Source: Rhodospirillales bacterium
GTDB lineage: Bacteria > Pseudomonadota > Alphaproteobacteria > Rhodospirillales > Casp-alpha2
Assembly: GCA_017644185.1 (NCBI GenBank)
Contig: JAEPMA010000011.1
Location: 53,345 to 117,344, forward strand
Length of the DNA stretch: 64,000 nucleotides
Reading direction: 5' to 3'
A program made the translations under genes and the position numbers. This document shows positions 31,501-46,500 of the stretch, in pieces (positions within the stretch are counted from its first letter, which is position 1; each line of letters starts with the position of its first letter). The notes beneath the pieces are model-generated. The model was not told where the DNA came from. It did not search any database and saw only the letters and a program-made list of their open reading frames with translations.

Positions 31501-34500
31501 CCGTCCGTCGCACTGATGCCGCTGTCGATCTGCGCAAAGCTTCCATCGGTCAGAATGCTGCTGAAGCGGAACGTGCCGTTATTGACGTTCAGGCTCCACG
31601 TCGCGTTACTGGCGTTCGTGGAATCGTTCACCATGATCCGGTGCGCGTCGGTATCGCTGAAGCTTGCCTGCGCCCACGCTTCGATGGTGAAGCTGTCCGG
31701 GTCTAGGGTGCCGTTGCCGTCGTCGATCAGGACTCCGTCGCCCGTACCGTCAAATTCCATTGCCCGCGCGAACGGGATCGGTGTCGGCATCGTCGACGTA
31801 TCCGACATCGTCGTCCCCGTCAGCGTGCCGTCGTTACCGCTGGATGAGCTATCCGCCCCGTCCGTATCGAGACGGTAGTACCCGGCCAATCCCGGTTCTT
31901 CGCCGCTCAGACGGGTGTCGTAGTTGTCTGCGATCTCCGTCGATGTGCGGATATCATCCCAAACTCTGACGTCGGAAATTTCACCGCCAAAGTTCGCACT
32001 GTCCAGGCGGTTGACCCCGATCTGAAGATTGCCGTCCGGCGCAAAACTGCCGATGTCCTGGTTCAGTGTCTGCGAGCCGCCCGCCGGCGCGCCATCCAGG
32101 TAGGTGGTGAATGTCTGCGTCACTGCATCGTAGGAATACGCGATGTGATGCCATTCGCCGTCGTTCGTCGTGTTGGCGGTCAACGTGAAGACGTCGATCC
32201 CGTTGTCGCCCGCAACCTCGACGTTGGGCTGACCGTTGGTGACGTAAATCTGGAAAGCGTTCTTGCCATCGGCATTGGCATCGTCGGTCGAGACAACGCC
32301 GACCGTGCCCGACGAAGTCGTTTTAAACCAAGCCTCGACCGTATGCGAGCCGGAAACAGGCGGCGGCGCAGCCGTCTCAATCTTGTCAGTTGCGCCATCA
32401 AAGGTCATCACCGCCGCGAACGGATCGACCGGTGCGCCCTGCCCGACCATGGCGTCGTTCTCGTTCCCCGACAGGTCGGCCGCTTTACCTGCGTCGGTGA
32501 TCTGATCGAAGCGCCAATACCCCTCAAGGTTCGTCGTATCGACGCCACTATCGAGGCGCTGCTGGTAATTATTGGCGATCTCGTCGGCGGTACGCGCCTC
32601 GCGCCACAGCCGGATATCGTCCAGCTGCCCGGTCCAGCCTTTGACGCTGCTGCCATCGACCGCGGAGTCACCGATCACCAAATCGGCGCTACTGTCGATG
32701 GATTCGTTATCCACCGTCGAAATCAGTGACTGCACGCCGGCCGTCTCGTCTTTTTCTCCGTCGACGTAGAACGTCACACCGCTGTCACGATCGACCGTGA
32801 TGGCGATGTGATGCCACTCGTCGGCGGTGACGGTCACGGAGCTGTCGATATTCTGCGTGTTCCCGCCCGAATTGATCTGGAGACGGATCGTGTTGTTGGG
32901 GTTCAGGAAGGCAAGATAGCCGTTACCCGACCCGTCCCGCTTATCGAGAATCATGTGATGGTCAGCGTCGGTCGCCCGATCCAGCACCCAGGATTCGATG
33001 GTGAAGTCGTCGGTCCCGAAATTCAGCGCCGTATCGTCAGGCACGACCACCCGCGTATCGAGGGTGTCATCGGAATCGTTCTCGATGAACTGCAGACCCG
33101 CCGACGTCGGCGCGACCCCCAACAATGCCGACGGGTCGTCATAGGCCGCCGTGTTGATGGTGATGGTGCGGGTGGTTTCATGCCCTTCCGCGTCCGCGAC
33201 CGTGACGTCGAACGTGTCGGCGCCGGTGTAGCCGTCCGCCGGCGTGTACTTGAAGATACCGCCTGTCGTCACCGAGACCGTGCCGCCGTTTGCCGTCGCG
33301 GCGTCACTCTGGGCGGTGAAGGTCAGCGACGTCGCGCCATCCGGATCGATGGCGCCGAGGTTCCCGGTAAACGTCTGATCCTCGTCCATCGTGATGGCGG
33401 CGGAGAATACAGGCGCGGCGGCTTCGGTCGTCTGCACGCCGCTCGACGTGCCGTCGTAACCATTGACCGAGGAATCGCCGATCGCCGAACCGTCCGCGCC
33501 GTCGAGTTTGTAGTGGGCCAAAAGCCCCTCTTCGTCCGGCTGCGGGAAATTCTCGCGCCCTTCTGAAATTTCCCCCGTATCGCGGGCATAATCCCAAACC
33601 CGAACATCGGCGATCTCGCCATCGAAGAAATAGTTATCGCCGGTCGCGTTCTGACCGATGTAGGCAACACTGTCGCCGAAGCTGGGGGAAATTGCCGCTG
33701 TGCCGTCTTCCTCGCCATCGATGACCAAGGTCGCCATGCCTGTCGTGGCGTCGTACCGCACGGCGACGTGGTGCCATAGCCCATCGTTGACCAAGCCGGT
33801 GCTGATCGGCCCCGATGGATCGCCGATCGTCTGGAACTTGAGCGTACCGCTCGACAGCACGCGGAACTGAGCCCCCTGGCCCGTGCCCGACGTTTCGCCG
33901 ATGGTCAGGATTTCGCCGTCCGTCGTCGTGTTCGTCGTCTTGACCCAGGCTTCGTAGGTGAAACTACCGGTCCCGGTCGAAAGCGCCGCCGCGTTCGCGG
34001 ATAGATCAACATATGACGACGTGCCGTTGAAGTCCGACGCCTTAATCAGATGATTGACGCTTTCACCGGATGCATTGTCGCTCACGTCATTAAGGTAAGG
34101 GTCGCCGGCATAAAGGCGGTTGCCGTACGACGACAAGTCGTTGGCGTACTCTTCGTCGTGGGTGTCGATGTTGTCGAAGTTCCAGTAGCCGACCAGCTTG
34201 TCTTCAGCCGTCGGCGTCGCGATCTTGGTGGCGTAATTCTGCGCAATCTCAAGATCCGTGCGAGCTTCCTTCCAGACGCGGATTTCGTCGATCGCGCCCT
34301 GCAGATAATCGGTGTCGTCGTGGGCCTTACCGATCAGCAACGGATCGTTGTTGGCGAGCGAATATTGGTCGAACGCCGTCACGTCGGCGCTGCCCGACAG
34401 CATCCCGTCGATGTAGAAATCGGCGTTGCCGTCACGGTCGACCGAAATCGCCACGTGATGCCAGCCGTCGGCGTCGACGGTGCCCGTGCTGGATCCGCCT

Positions 34501-37500
34501 GCGTTCAACTGCAGGCCGTCGCTCATCCCGAGATTGATGAAGCCGCTTGAATCGACGTACGCGAACACCCCCGCGCCGGAACTGTCGCGCTTGTCGAACA
34601 ACGTCGCATTCCCGGACAGGTTCGCAAGATCGACCCAGGCTTCCACCGTGAAATCGCTGGCGCCGAAATCGACGGAGAAATCGTCCTCGACGGTCAGGTA
34701 GTCGTCATCGCCGTCCAACTGGATAAATATCTGCGCATCGCTGGCACCAAGGATCACCGGCGCATCCGCGTCCGCATCGACACTTACCGTGATCTGCTGG
34801 GTGCCGATGGCGCCGAATTCGTCAACGGCCTTGACGGTAAACGTATCCGTCCCGTTGAAGTCATCGACCGGTTTATAGGTATATTCGCCCGTCGTCGCAT
34901 CGACCGTCAGCGTGCCGTTCTCGGGCTGGCCGCCGTCAGCGACAGCGTATGTGATGTCGTCGCCATCCAGTTCGGTTGCGACGATGACGCCGGTGAGGGA
35001 CGTATTCTCGCTGATTGACGCCTCGACGGCTGCCGTCGGGATTGGATCGGAAAGATACGTCGGCGTTCCCGCGATCGTGCCATCCAGATCGCCCGCATAG
35101 TCTGTGACGGTTTCGCCGTTCGCCGCCGCCCCCGCTTCACCGTCCAGACGCCAGTTGGCGACCAGATCCGGGTGATCGCTCGCCACATAGCCGTTCATGG
35201 CGTCCGCGATTTCATCCGCGGTCCTGGCCCCGTCCCAGAACCTCAGATCCGACAGCGCCCCTTCGAAGAAGTCGCCGAGCTGGTTTCTGTTCGCGCCGAT
35301 GGCGCCGTAATTCGACGCGGCGTCATAGTCGATCCCACCCGGCACGTTGAGCACCGCCGCAACGGAACCGTCCAGATAAAGCGTCAGGTCGTTGGTCGCT
35401 GAATCGAACGTCGCCGCTGCATGGTGCCAGACACCGTCCGTCACCGTCACATCGCTACTTAACGATTCTGCGCCTGCATTCACCTGCAGCTCATCGCTAC
35501 CATTGACCGCGAGGCCGAGACGATTGTTTGCATCAGTGCCGCCGAACAGGATGATCTGCTGGGTCGCACCCGTCGCCTCGGTCTGGAACCACCCCTCGAG
35601 GGTGAACGAGCCGCCGCTGACTTCGAGAGTGCTCGTATCGGCCAGGCCGACCGATTGATCCGTGCCGTTAAACTCGAGCGCGGTGCGCACGTTGTCGCCA
35701 AGCAGCACCGGCGTCGGATGTTCGACCGTGACCCAGGGCGGCGTGCCGTGCGCCGAGGCCCCGTCCTGCACCGTACCGTCCGTGCCGACGACGGCCGCCG
35801 CCGTGGTGCCGCTACCATCATCGAGCGGCCAATACCCGACGAGCCCGTTGCTCGCTTCGCCGCTCGAGAGCTGGATGTCTTTATATTCGCCGATCTCGGA
35901 CTGTGTGCGTGCCGCATCCCAAAGACGGACTTCGGCGATCTGGCCGTCGAACGGATTGACGTTCCCCTCGCCGGTGCTCGATTGATTACCGATCGCGGCG
36001 CTCGTGTTCGTCGGCAATGTCTGGGTGACTGTCTGCGTGCCGCCGGAGTCAGCCACGCCGTCGATATAGAAATCCAATTCGTCCGTCGCCGGATCGAATG
36101 TGACCGCGACGTGTTGCCATTCGCCGGTCGACACCAGATCCGTCGTGTACTTCCAACCCGAGTTGTTCGTGTAGAACGCGAGCTTACCGTCTTCGATGTT
36201 GAGCAACGTCGTCAACGCGGCCGACGGACCAGACGCGAAGATCGAATGCGGCCCGGTCACGTTGTCCGGGTTGACCCACGCTTCGATCGTGATCTTCGAC
36301 ATCGCCGGCACACCGGAAGCGATCTGCACGAAGTCCTGCGTTCCCGCGCCGTCGAGATCGAGCGCCGTGTTCACCGGCGGCGCCGCAGTTACGACCTGCG
36401 CATCGTTGCCGTTGAGCGTGAGATCGGTCGCGGTGCCGTTGCTGTTGATCGTATCGAACGTCCAGTTGCCGACGAGGCCGGGATTTTCCGACGCGCTCTC
36501 GGGTGTCTCGATCAAGTGTTGATAGTTGTCCGCGATCTGATCGGCAGTGCGTTCAACGTTCCACGCCCGGACATCAGCCAGTTCGCCTTCTAACGGCGCG
36601 CTTCCGGCGTTGTTATCGCCGAACACCAGCGTCCCGGATGCCAGGCTCGGCGCCGAGCTGGTGGTGCTGTCCGCCAGCACACCGTCGAGGTAAAGCTTGT
36701 AACCACCGCTACCGTCGTGGCTGAACGCGGCATGATGCCATTCCCCGTCGTTTACGGTCGTGCCCGACGCAATCGAGAACTGACTGGTCACGCTCGCGCT
36801 CAGATTGCCGCTAGCGTCGATGAATATGCCCGCGCCCTGCCCCGTCGACACAGTCCCGACATCGACCAGACTCTGTAGCCCACTCGCCGAGGACCTAAAC
36901 CAGGTCTCATAGGTGAACGCACCGGCACCCGTCAGGAAATCGGCCGCATCGGTAACGGTTACGTCGTCGTCGACACCGTCGAATTGCAGCGAATTGACGC
37001 TGCCCTGAACACCCAACACGTCCGGCGCATCGTTCACCGGTGCAACATCGAGGGTGATCGTCTGCGTCGTCGTCAATGTGCCGTCGTCCGCCGAGAAGTC
37101 GAACGTGGTATCGCCATTGAAGTCGGCGGCGGGCACGAAGATGACCTTGCCGTTGACGTTCGTGACCGGGTCGCCCGCCGTGATCGCGGCGCCAAGCGTC
37201 GAGCCGTCACTGGTCTGATAGAGCGTGCCGTTCGCGGGCAGCGTGTCGATGGTGAGCGAGATCGGATCGCCCTCGGTGTCGGTCGCCACCAGTTCGAGAA
37301 CGGTTTGCGCGTCTTCTAGAACGTTGAATTCGGTACGCGGCTGAACCTCGGCCAGTCCAAAGACCGGGCCGCCCGACGCCGTGCCGTCGGCGTTGCCGGT
37401 CGCATCGGTGACCGTCGCCGCGGCGCCCGGTGCATCGTCCATCTTCCAGTTGGAGACGAGGCCCGACTCACTGGGCGAGATGTACGTGTCCATGTTGGCG

Positions 37501-40500
37501 TTGATCTCGTCGATGCTGCGGACATCGTTCCAGACCCGCATATCGGCCAGTTTGCCGTCGAAGTATTCGCTGAACGTCGCCGTCCGGCCGATCAGCATGC
37601 TGGACGATGTGCCGCCCGACGGATCGTTCACATACGACTTCGCCGTGCCGCTCAACTCACCGTTCACATACAGCGATACCGTCTTCGCCGTGGCATCGCG
37701 CACCATGGCGATGTGGGCCCAATCGCCCTCGTTTACGCCGATATCGCCGAAGTTCAGGACCGTGTCCGAACCGCTGCCGCTCTCGTGGTAATACTTGAGC
37801 TGCCCGTTGTCGAAATAGAGCTGATACTGGACGTTGGCGGCCGCCGTTTCGCCGGATGCGCCGAACGTGAACGGGCTTGAATCCGCGTTCGTATCCTTCT
37901 GCATCCAGAATTCGACGGTGACATCCCCGGCAATCGCGAGACTGTCGTTCGTGCCGCGGCCGGCATCGACGTAATCGTTCGAACCGTCGAGCACGAGTGC
38001 ATTTTCGATATGTGACTGCACACCCAGGTTGGTCGGCGCATCCGGCTGACTTTCGACGCCGATGGAAATCAGTTTATACGCGAACTTGCCGTCTTCATCC
38101 GTGACCTTCACCGTGAAACTGTCGAGCCCGGAATAATTCGCATCCGGCGTATAGGTGAACAGGCCGGTGCCGCTATCCAGCGTCAACACGCCGTTGGAGG
38201 GTTCGCTGCCGGACTCCACTTCGAACGTCAGCGTACTGGACGCGTCTTCTGCGGAGATGGTGCCCGAGTAGGCGCCGTCTTCCAAAAGCGAAATTTCGCT
38301 GGCATAGATCGGCGGACCGAAGTTCAGCGATCCCGGCACCGGTTCACTGACCTCTCCTGCTGTCGACGACGTGCCCAGGTTGGCATCGTTTCCTGCAGCG
38401 GAAAGGTCGCTCACCGTGCCCGTGTTGATATCGGCGGCACCCAGGTCGTAATGACCGATCAGGCCCGTCGCCGCGTCATCGACACCGCTCCGGTAGATGC
38501 TCCGGATATCGTCTTCGCTGATTCCCTGGTTGAAGATTGCAACGTCGCCGATGCGGCCATCGACGAAACGGTCCTGGGTGGCGATGTTGATATCGCCGAT
38601 CAGCGTGTCCATACCGACGGCATCCGGGATCGCGTCGGAAACCGCCGCCGTTTTCACGACCTCGCCATTGACGAACAATTTGACCGTGCTGTTGTCATAG
38701 GTCACGGCGACATGAACCGGCTTTCCGACCTCGAACACCGCAGCGTCCGTAACCACCGACGGGCCATCCGTCGTCACCGAAAAGCGCAGCTTCCCTTCGT
38801 CGAATTCCTCAAACAGGAAGGCGCGGTTCGATGCGCCGCTGCCAAATCGTCCGATGATCGTCTGAATATCGTTGTTGTCGCTGCTCGTCCCGTAAGTGGT
38901 GAGCTTATCCAATTCGACCCACGCGCTCAGCGACACCCCGCCCGAGAACCGGAAATCCGAACTGTCGGGGATGCTCACCACAGCATCCGTACCGTCGAAG
39001 TCGAGCGCACCCGAAACGTCGGAGCCCAGCAGCACCGGCGTACCGACATAACTGGGTGCGTTGTCGCCGCTTGCAAGCGTGACGTCCCCGACGACGGAAT
39101 TCGTCGCAAGGTTGGTGATGGTCGTCAGGCTCGGGTCGTCGAACTTGTAATAGGCGAGCAGATCGTCACTTGATGACAGCGTGGCAGGATCCGTAAGCGC
39201 GACATTGCTGTCGGCATCGAGTTCGACCGGAGAGCGCACGTCGTCCCACACCCGGACCTCGCCGATATCGCCGCCGAACGGGCGGACGGAACTGCTGACA
39301 AGCTGGTCGAATTCGCGGCCGATCAACAGTGGTTCGGTCGTGGACCCTGTTGACAATTCCGTCGCGGTAACCGAGCCGAGATCGAATGAACCGTCTTCCT
39401 GACCGTCGACGTAGACCTTCATGTATCGCCCGTCATAGGACCCGCTGATCGTAACCCACTCGCCCGGCGTCAGGTTCGTCGATCCCGTTACCCCGTGCGG
39501 TGTGCTGTTCGCAGCGATACCGAGGTTCACCTGCCCGTCCTGGATACCAAGCCGGATGCCGCTTAGGTTCCCGGCCACACCCTTGGACATAACGGTCTGC
39601 AGGCCCGACGAACCGTCCCACCTGATCGTCGCTTCCCAGGTGAATTCGTTCTGGTTCAGCGCGGCATCATGGGGCACCGATGCGAAGTCGCTCTCGGCAA
39701 CGGTGTCGATCCCATCGAACGACAAGGCGCTACCGGCCGGATTTTGCGGCGGTCCCTGCAATACCTGCGCGTCATTCGAATTCTGCGACAGATCCTGCGC
39801 CGCGCCATTCACGTCCAGTTCGTCGAACGTCCAATAGCCCTGCAAATTCAGTTCGCTGCCCGGCATGTCTATGCGGGTCGCCATATTATCCGCGATCTCG
39901 GATTGCGAGCGCGCCACGTTCCAGATCCGCGCATCCCCGATCGCCCCGTCGTAAGGCGCGCCGCCGTCGGTGCGGTCGCCGAACAACAGGTCGTCGTCGG
40001 GGTCGATAAGTGAGGACGTGAAGTCCGAACCGTACGTCGGGTCGTCTGCCCAGCCCGTATTTGAACCGTCCAGATAACCGGTCACGGTCTGGCCCGACGC
40101 ATCGATAACCATGGCGACGTGGTGCCAGCCCTCGGTCAGGTTGTTGATGTCGAAAAACTGCCCGGCCTTGTTGGCGTTGACGTTGGTGTCTTCGGTATTC
40201 ACCTGGACCGTGACGCCCGTCGGCTCAAGATTGATGCCCCAGCCTTCCGACGCACTGCCGATGAAGCCCTTGCCCATGATGCGCTGGTTCGATACCGGCG
40301 CGGTGCCGTCGTAATAGAACCAGACCTCGGCGGTGAAATCGCTGACACCCGGGTTGAGCGACGCGTCGTGCGCGACGGAAACCACATCGTCGACACCGTC
40401 GAACTGCACGGTGCCGGCGTGGATGCTGGCCCCCAGGATATTCGGCGCCTCGACCACCCTGGCCGTAATGCCGGTCGCGGTGTAATCGAGCACGACGTCC

Positions 40501-43500
40501 TGCCCAAGGGTCAATCCCGAGACATTGACGTTGTTGAAGACATCCGAGAGATCGGTGTCGGTCTCGCTATAACTGACGATTTCGAACGTATCGCCGTCGC
40601 TCGCGCCCTCGTTGAACGAGAGGTTCAGCGTATCGCCCAGATCGCTGAGGTCGAGCGCGCTCACCGTCAGCGCGTCATGTGCCGACGTGTTGTCGATATC
40701 CAGCCACAGGCTGCCGGACGACCCGAGCGCGACTTCCCCGTCGATCGTCAGCGTGCCTGCCGGATCGATGATGCCGGTGTTGGTGAACGTCACGCCGTCC
40801 GCGATCACCAACGTGCCTTCGCCGGTGACGATCCCGCCGTTCGAGAACGACCCGTCCGTGAGGTTGACGGTCGCGCCCGCAGCGATTTCGAGAGTGTGGC
40901 TGCCGAGCACCGACAGATCGCCGGTCACGTTGACGGTCGCGCCGTCGAGAAGCGTCAGCCCCGAACCGCCGAGGTTGAGCGTGTCGTCGACGTCGAACGC
41001 GGTCGACCCGCTGAGTTCCAGGATCGCGCCGCTGGATGTGCTGACGGTGTTGGTGATGCGCCCGCCGCCCGCAAGCTCCAGCCTGCCGGCCTGCACGGTC
41101 AGGGTGCCGGCCAGATCGACCTCGGCATGGATCGCGGTATCGCCGGTGTTGGTCGAACGGTCGAGCGTACCGCCGGCTTCGACCGTGACCTTGCCGCCGC
41201 CAGAGCCGACGTTGATGCCGTCCGCGTCTTCGAGGTCGAGCAAGCCGCCGCTAATGACGGTGATTTCGGACCCGCCCGCGAGGATGAAGTTCTCGTTACC
41301 GGAACTGAGGCGCAGATCACCCTCGACCGTCATGTCAACATTGTTGAAGGTCTTGGTGCCGCCGCCCTGCGAATAGGATACGTTCGCCCCGGAAGAGTTG
41401 ATCGTGATCGAGAGATCCTGAACTGTCAGATCGTCGGATACGGTGCTGCTGACCCCGAAGGTAATCTTCGACATCGCGAGACTACCGGTACCACCGAGAA
41501 TCCCGTCCTTGAGATAGAGCGAGCCGTCATCGTCGTCGACGGCGCCGTTCAGATACAACTCCCCGTCCGTGCTCAATTGCAGACTGTTGCCGATTAGGCC
41601 GCGGCCGATGAACGAGGCGTCGAATTTGAAATCAATAAACTGCTCGACCGTCAGCGAACTGCCGTTGCTGATCGTGATGCCGTTACCGATCGAAACCGCG
41701 CCGACGGTGTAATCGCCACCGTCACCGACGGTCATGCCGCCCGAACCGTCGATGATATAGGCATGGTGTGCGCTGGTCGGAACGACGTTGGTCGAACCGG
41801 AATCCGGCCCCGGATGCGCCCACGTCGCGGCGTTGCCCCACTGCACGCTGCCTGGATTGGCGTTGGTGCTGGTGGTGATCAGATTCAAGTTCACATCGAT
41901 GCTGTCGGAGACGGTGCGCGCGATACCGACGGTGCCGCCGTCATCGACGACGGTGATAGAGAGCGCGTCACTGCCGGTCTGGCCATTGGTCGCGTACGTC
42001 AGCCCGCCCGATGCGGCGAGCGTCGCATTGATCGCCGTAAGGGTGCCGGTCAGCGTGACCGTATTGCTGTTGTCGCCATCGATTCCGGCCGCAGTCAAAC
42101 CACCCGACACCGTGTCGTCGACGTTGAGGAACGCGAGGCCGCCCGTGGCGATGGTGACGGTATAAGTCCCGCCCTGATCGTCGCTGTCCGTAATCACGAC
42201 GCCGTCGACGGAGAACAGCGCCTGTCCCGCACCGACGATGGTCGGATCGGAGACCTGGGCCGCCGCGTTGGCGATGCCGCCCTGTTCGATATCCTGATCG
42301 ACCTTGAGCGTGATCGTCTGGTCCGGCGTGACCGGATTGCTGTCGTGGTCGAGGTCGGCCTCGTAGACATTATATATTTCGCCGTCGATGCTCTCGGTGC
42401 CGGTCAGCGACCACGTCCCATCCGCATCTGTGACGGTGACGGTGTCGCCCGTACCGCCCTGAATGGTCAGCGTGTTGTCTGTGTCGGTGACGCGCAGCAC
42501 GCCCGCCGCATCCAGATAAAGATCGTTGCCGCTGGCGCCCGAGAGCAGGATGTTCTCGATCTCCAGCATCGCGTCCACCGGATCGGCACCGGTGGTTGGC
42601 GTGGTCGGAATGCTGGGATCGGACGGCGTGCCGCCGTGTTTAAGCGCGAAATCGAAGCCGTCCTCGATGACGACGGTGTCGTTGCCGGCGCCGCCGTTGA
42701 CCTCGAAATCCTCGCCGTTATAGATCAGGGTGTCATCGCCGTCGCCGCCGATCAGGTAATTCTCGCCGACCCCGCCGTTGAGCGTATCGTCGCCCGCACC
42801 GCCGTAGAGAATATTGTCGTCCGTGTTGCCGGTGATGATGTCGTCGAAGCGCGACCCGTCGACGTCCCAAATCCCGGATATTTGGTCGTTCCCCGCGCCG
42901 CCGGTCGCTGTGCCCAGGCCGAGATCGACATTTACCGCCGAATCTGCGGTTTCATAGGTGACTGAATCGAAGCCATTGCCGCCGACGATCGTGTCGTCGC
43001 CGTCGCTGCCGAGGAAGAGATCGTCGCCCTCGCCGCCGGTCAGGATATCGTTGCCCACCCCACCGACGATGATGTCGTTGCCGTCGCCGCCGTTGATGAT
43101 GCTGCCCGCCGACGTCGAGAACAGGATGTCGTTCCCCAGCCCGCCGGTGAAGCTAACCTGGAAGTCGTAGGTCTCGTCCGTCTCTCCGTCTTCCTTGAGG
43201 ACGATGGACTGTAAAGGCGTCGCGCCGAAGGCGCCCTGCACCGTCGTCGTGTGCACATCACCGGCCGCATCCGCGAACGACAGCACGAGGTCGGTGCCGT
43301 CGCGCACCATGCCGCGCAATTCACGCCCGGTCGTGTCGAACTCGAGCGTATCGTTGCCGCTGTCAGGAATGATGGTGTCGTCGCCCTCGGACACCACGAA
43401 CGTATCCGCCCCCGCGCCGCCGATCAGGGTGTCGTTCCCCGCCCCGCCGTCGAGACGGTCGTCCCCGCCCTGGCCATAGACAACGTCGTTTCCGGCGCCC

Positions 43501-46500
43501 GCGGTGAACGTCTCGTTATTGAAGCTGCCGAGCAGAAGGTCGTCGGACGCGGTCCCCAGGGCACTCAGATTACCCAGATTGAGGGTCCCGTCCGCGAACG
43601 TCAGGTTTTCGATGTTGCGCAGGACGTCCAGCCCCTCCCCGGAGAGGGATTGGGTGTTCGCCGGGTAGTGACCGACGGTCAGTGACGACAGATCGCCATC
43701 CGCATCGAACGTTGCGTCGAACGAATAATCCTCGATATTGTTGGTGAAGTAAGCCGTGTCGGTCCCGGCGCCGCCGTCCAGGGTGTCGCTACCGTCGCCG
43801 CCGACGAGGGTGTCGTTGCCCTCGCTTCCGACCAACCGGTCGTTCCCAAGGCCGCCGATAAGGGTATCGTCGCCCCGGCCCCCGGAAATCTGATCGTCAC
43901 CATCGCCACCGTCGATAAAGTCGACACCGGCGCCGCCCGAAATAATATCGGCGCTGGCGGTCCCGGTCAGGGTGTCGTCACCAGCACCACCAAAGGCGAC
44001 GTTCGTGCTTTCGTCGCCAAGATCGATGTCGTCGGCGGCCGCGGTCCCGGTAAACGAATTGTTGAGGATATCCGAGACTGAAACCTTGATACCGCCCTCG
44101 AACTCGACCGCGTTGATGTCGGTCAGAACGTCCGTTCCCTCATCGCCGTCGGCAGTAAAATTATCGGTCGCCGTGACGAAGAAATGATCGGACGACGTCG
44201 CGCCCGAAATATGATCGAGTTCGCTCTGGTTGTAGTTTTCCGCCCCCAAGAGGGCCGAAATCGTGTTGAACGAACCGCTCAGATACGACGTGACGTTGCC
44301 AGCGACGATACTCTGTGTTTCCGCCCGTTCGGGATAATCGGTCGCATTCACGGTCGGCACGTTCGCGAATGCCGCCGTGGCGTCGGAAATGGCGTCATCG
44401 AGCGCGGTCTGGATGTCCTCGAGCGCGGCAATGAACAAATCGGCGGCCGCCGTATCGAGGCCTGTCGATCCGACCAACGACAGCAGCGACGAAATCTTGG
44501 CGCCGATGTCGTCCGACGACGACACTGTAAAATCGGACGGATTTTCAACGATCAATTGATCCGTGCCGTTGTCCAGAACGAGCTGATTGGCGTCGTAGAG
44601 CAGCCCTTCGCTCGACCCGCTGCGGTCCGAGCCGAGAATACTGTCGAGCGCTGCCGACAAAGCGCTGTCCGCCGTTTCAAACGGCGCGCGCACCACGGCG
44701 CTGTCGTCGGCGATGGCGATGTCGCCGATATCGCCTTCGTAACGGGCGACGATCGTGCCGCTGTTGCCGTGATCGACCTCGAGGATATCGTTGCCCTCGC
44801 CGCCCTCGAGCGTCACATCGGTGGGGGCATCGGTAACGCTCAGCGTGTCCGGACCGCCGAAGCCGAACGCCTCGCCGTCGCCGGTCATGGTGATGGTGTC
44901 GCCCTGCTCGCTGCCGCCGACCGTGCCTGAGCCGTTGGTCTCGTTCACCGATTCAAGGCTGAGCGAGGGACCGCTGTCGAACGCGACCAACTCGACGTTG
45001 GTCAGCGTGTCGACCTCTCCCGTCGATGTGCGCGTGAATTCGAACACGCCGGTCGAGACTTCTTCATACGTATAGTCGTTGCGGCTGCCCGCCAGCTGAA
45101 CCCGGTCGGTCCCCGCCCCACCATCGATGGTGTCGTTACCGGTGCCGCCGGTAATCGTGTCGTCACCGGTGCCGCCGTCGATATCGTCGTCGCCCGCGCC
45201 GCCGTCGATGGTGTCGTTCTCCGACCCGCCGAAGATGGTGTCCGCGCCGTCACCGCCATCGAGGATATCCGCGCCGCCCTGACCGTCGAGGGTGTCGTTC
45301 CCCGCGCCACCGCTCAGAGAGTCATAGACTCCGCCGCCGGTCAGCGTGTTGTCGCCGCTATCGCCTGTGAAGACGTTGGTCTGTCCCGACGCGCCGAGCA
45401 GGTTTTCGATGCCGCTGAAATTAACCGTCGAAAGCCCCGCCGCCCCGGTAAAGGAGTCGTTGCCGAGGCCCGCCGTGATCGTGCTGGAACCGTCGCCGTT
45501 CTCGAAGCTCAGGGTGTCAGACCCCGCACCGCCGATCACCGTGTCGGCAACCCCGGTTTCCGCGTCTATAATAAAGGTGTCGTTCCCCGCGCCACCGTCC
45601 AGCACATCCGTACCGGTGCCGCCTTCGAGGGTATCGTTGCCCGCATCGCCATAGAGGAAATCATTGCCGCCTTGGCCGTAGAGGGTGTCGTTACCCGCGC
45701 CCCCAAACACCACGTCCGCACCGTCGTCGGCATCGATAACATCGTTGCCGCCGAGCCCGTCGATGATGTCGCGGCCCGAAGTCGACTGGATGGTGTCTTC
45801 CACGGAAACGAAATCGCCCGCTGCCGTTCCGATCACGAAGTTGGTCGTCGCCGTAAACGACACGTGCGATGCACTGGACGCGCTGGTCGAGAAATTGAAA
45901 CCGCCGTTGACGTTCGAGAAATCCTGCCCCTGACCGGCGCCATAGATGTGGTTCGTCGCCGAACCGAGCGCCGTGTAGGCGCCCTGCGCCAGGGCGTCGA
46001 AGCTGGCGGTGTTACTGTCGAAGTGGCTGTTCGCCTGCTGGATAAGCCCCGCGATCTCATCTGCGTTGCCGGTGAAATGGGTCGCCGTGACACCCGACAG
46101 GTTGGAAGCGACACGATTGATGATCGAGGTGATGCGCGCTTGCGTGTCGAAGCTGTCGCTGGCGTTGTTCTCGTCGACGTTGGCGAGTTCGCTCGCCAGC
46201 GCGGCGATCACCGCATCGACGGTCGCCGCCGACGCCGTGCCGGACCGCCCCTCGATGGCGCTCGCCAACAGTTGCGCTGTACTGACGATCTTGAGGCCGG
46301 CGGCGAAAACCCCGCCGTCTCCGGCATCGATCGGGTCGTAATCGCGCAAGTCGTCACCGGTGCCGAGCGAAATCCCGAGCTTCGACAAGATCAGGTCGTG
46401 CGCGGCGTCTTCGTTGGCGGCGTCGCCGTTGTCGACCATGTACTGCATCAGCGTCGTGAGCGGCGTAACGACCGTCGAACCGGCGGGCGCTTTCAACGTG

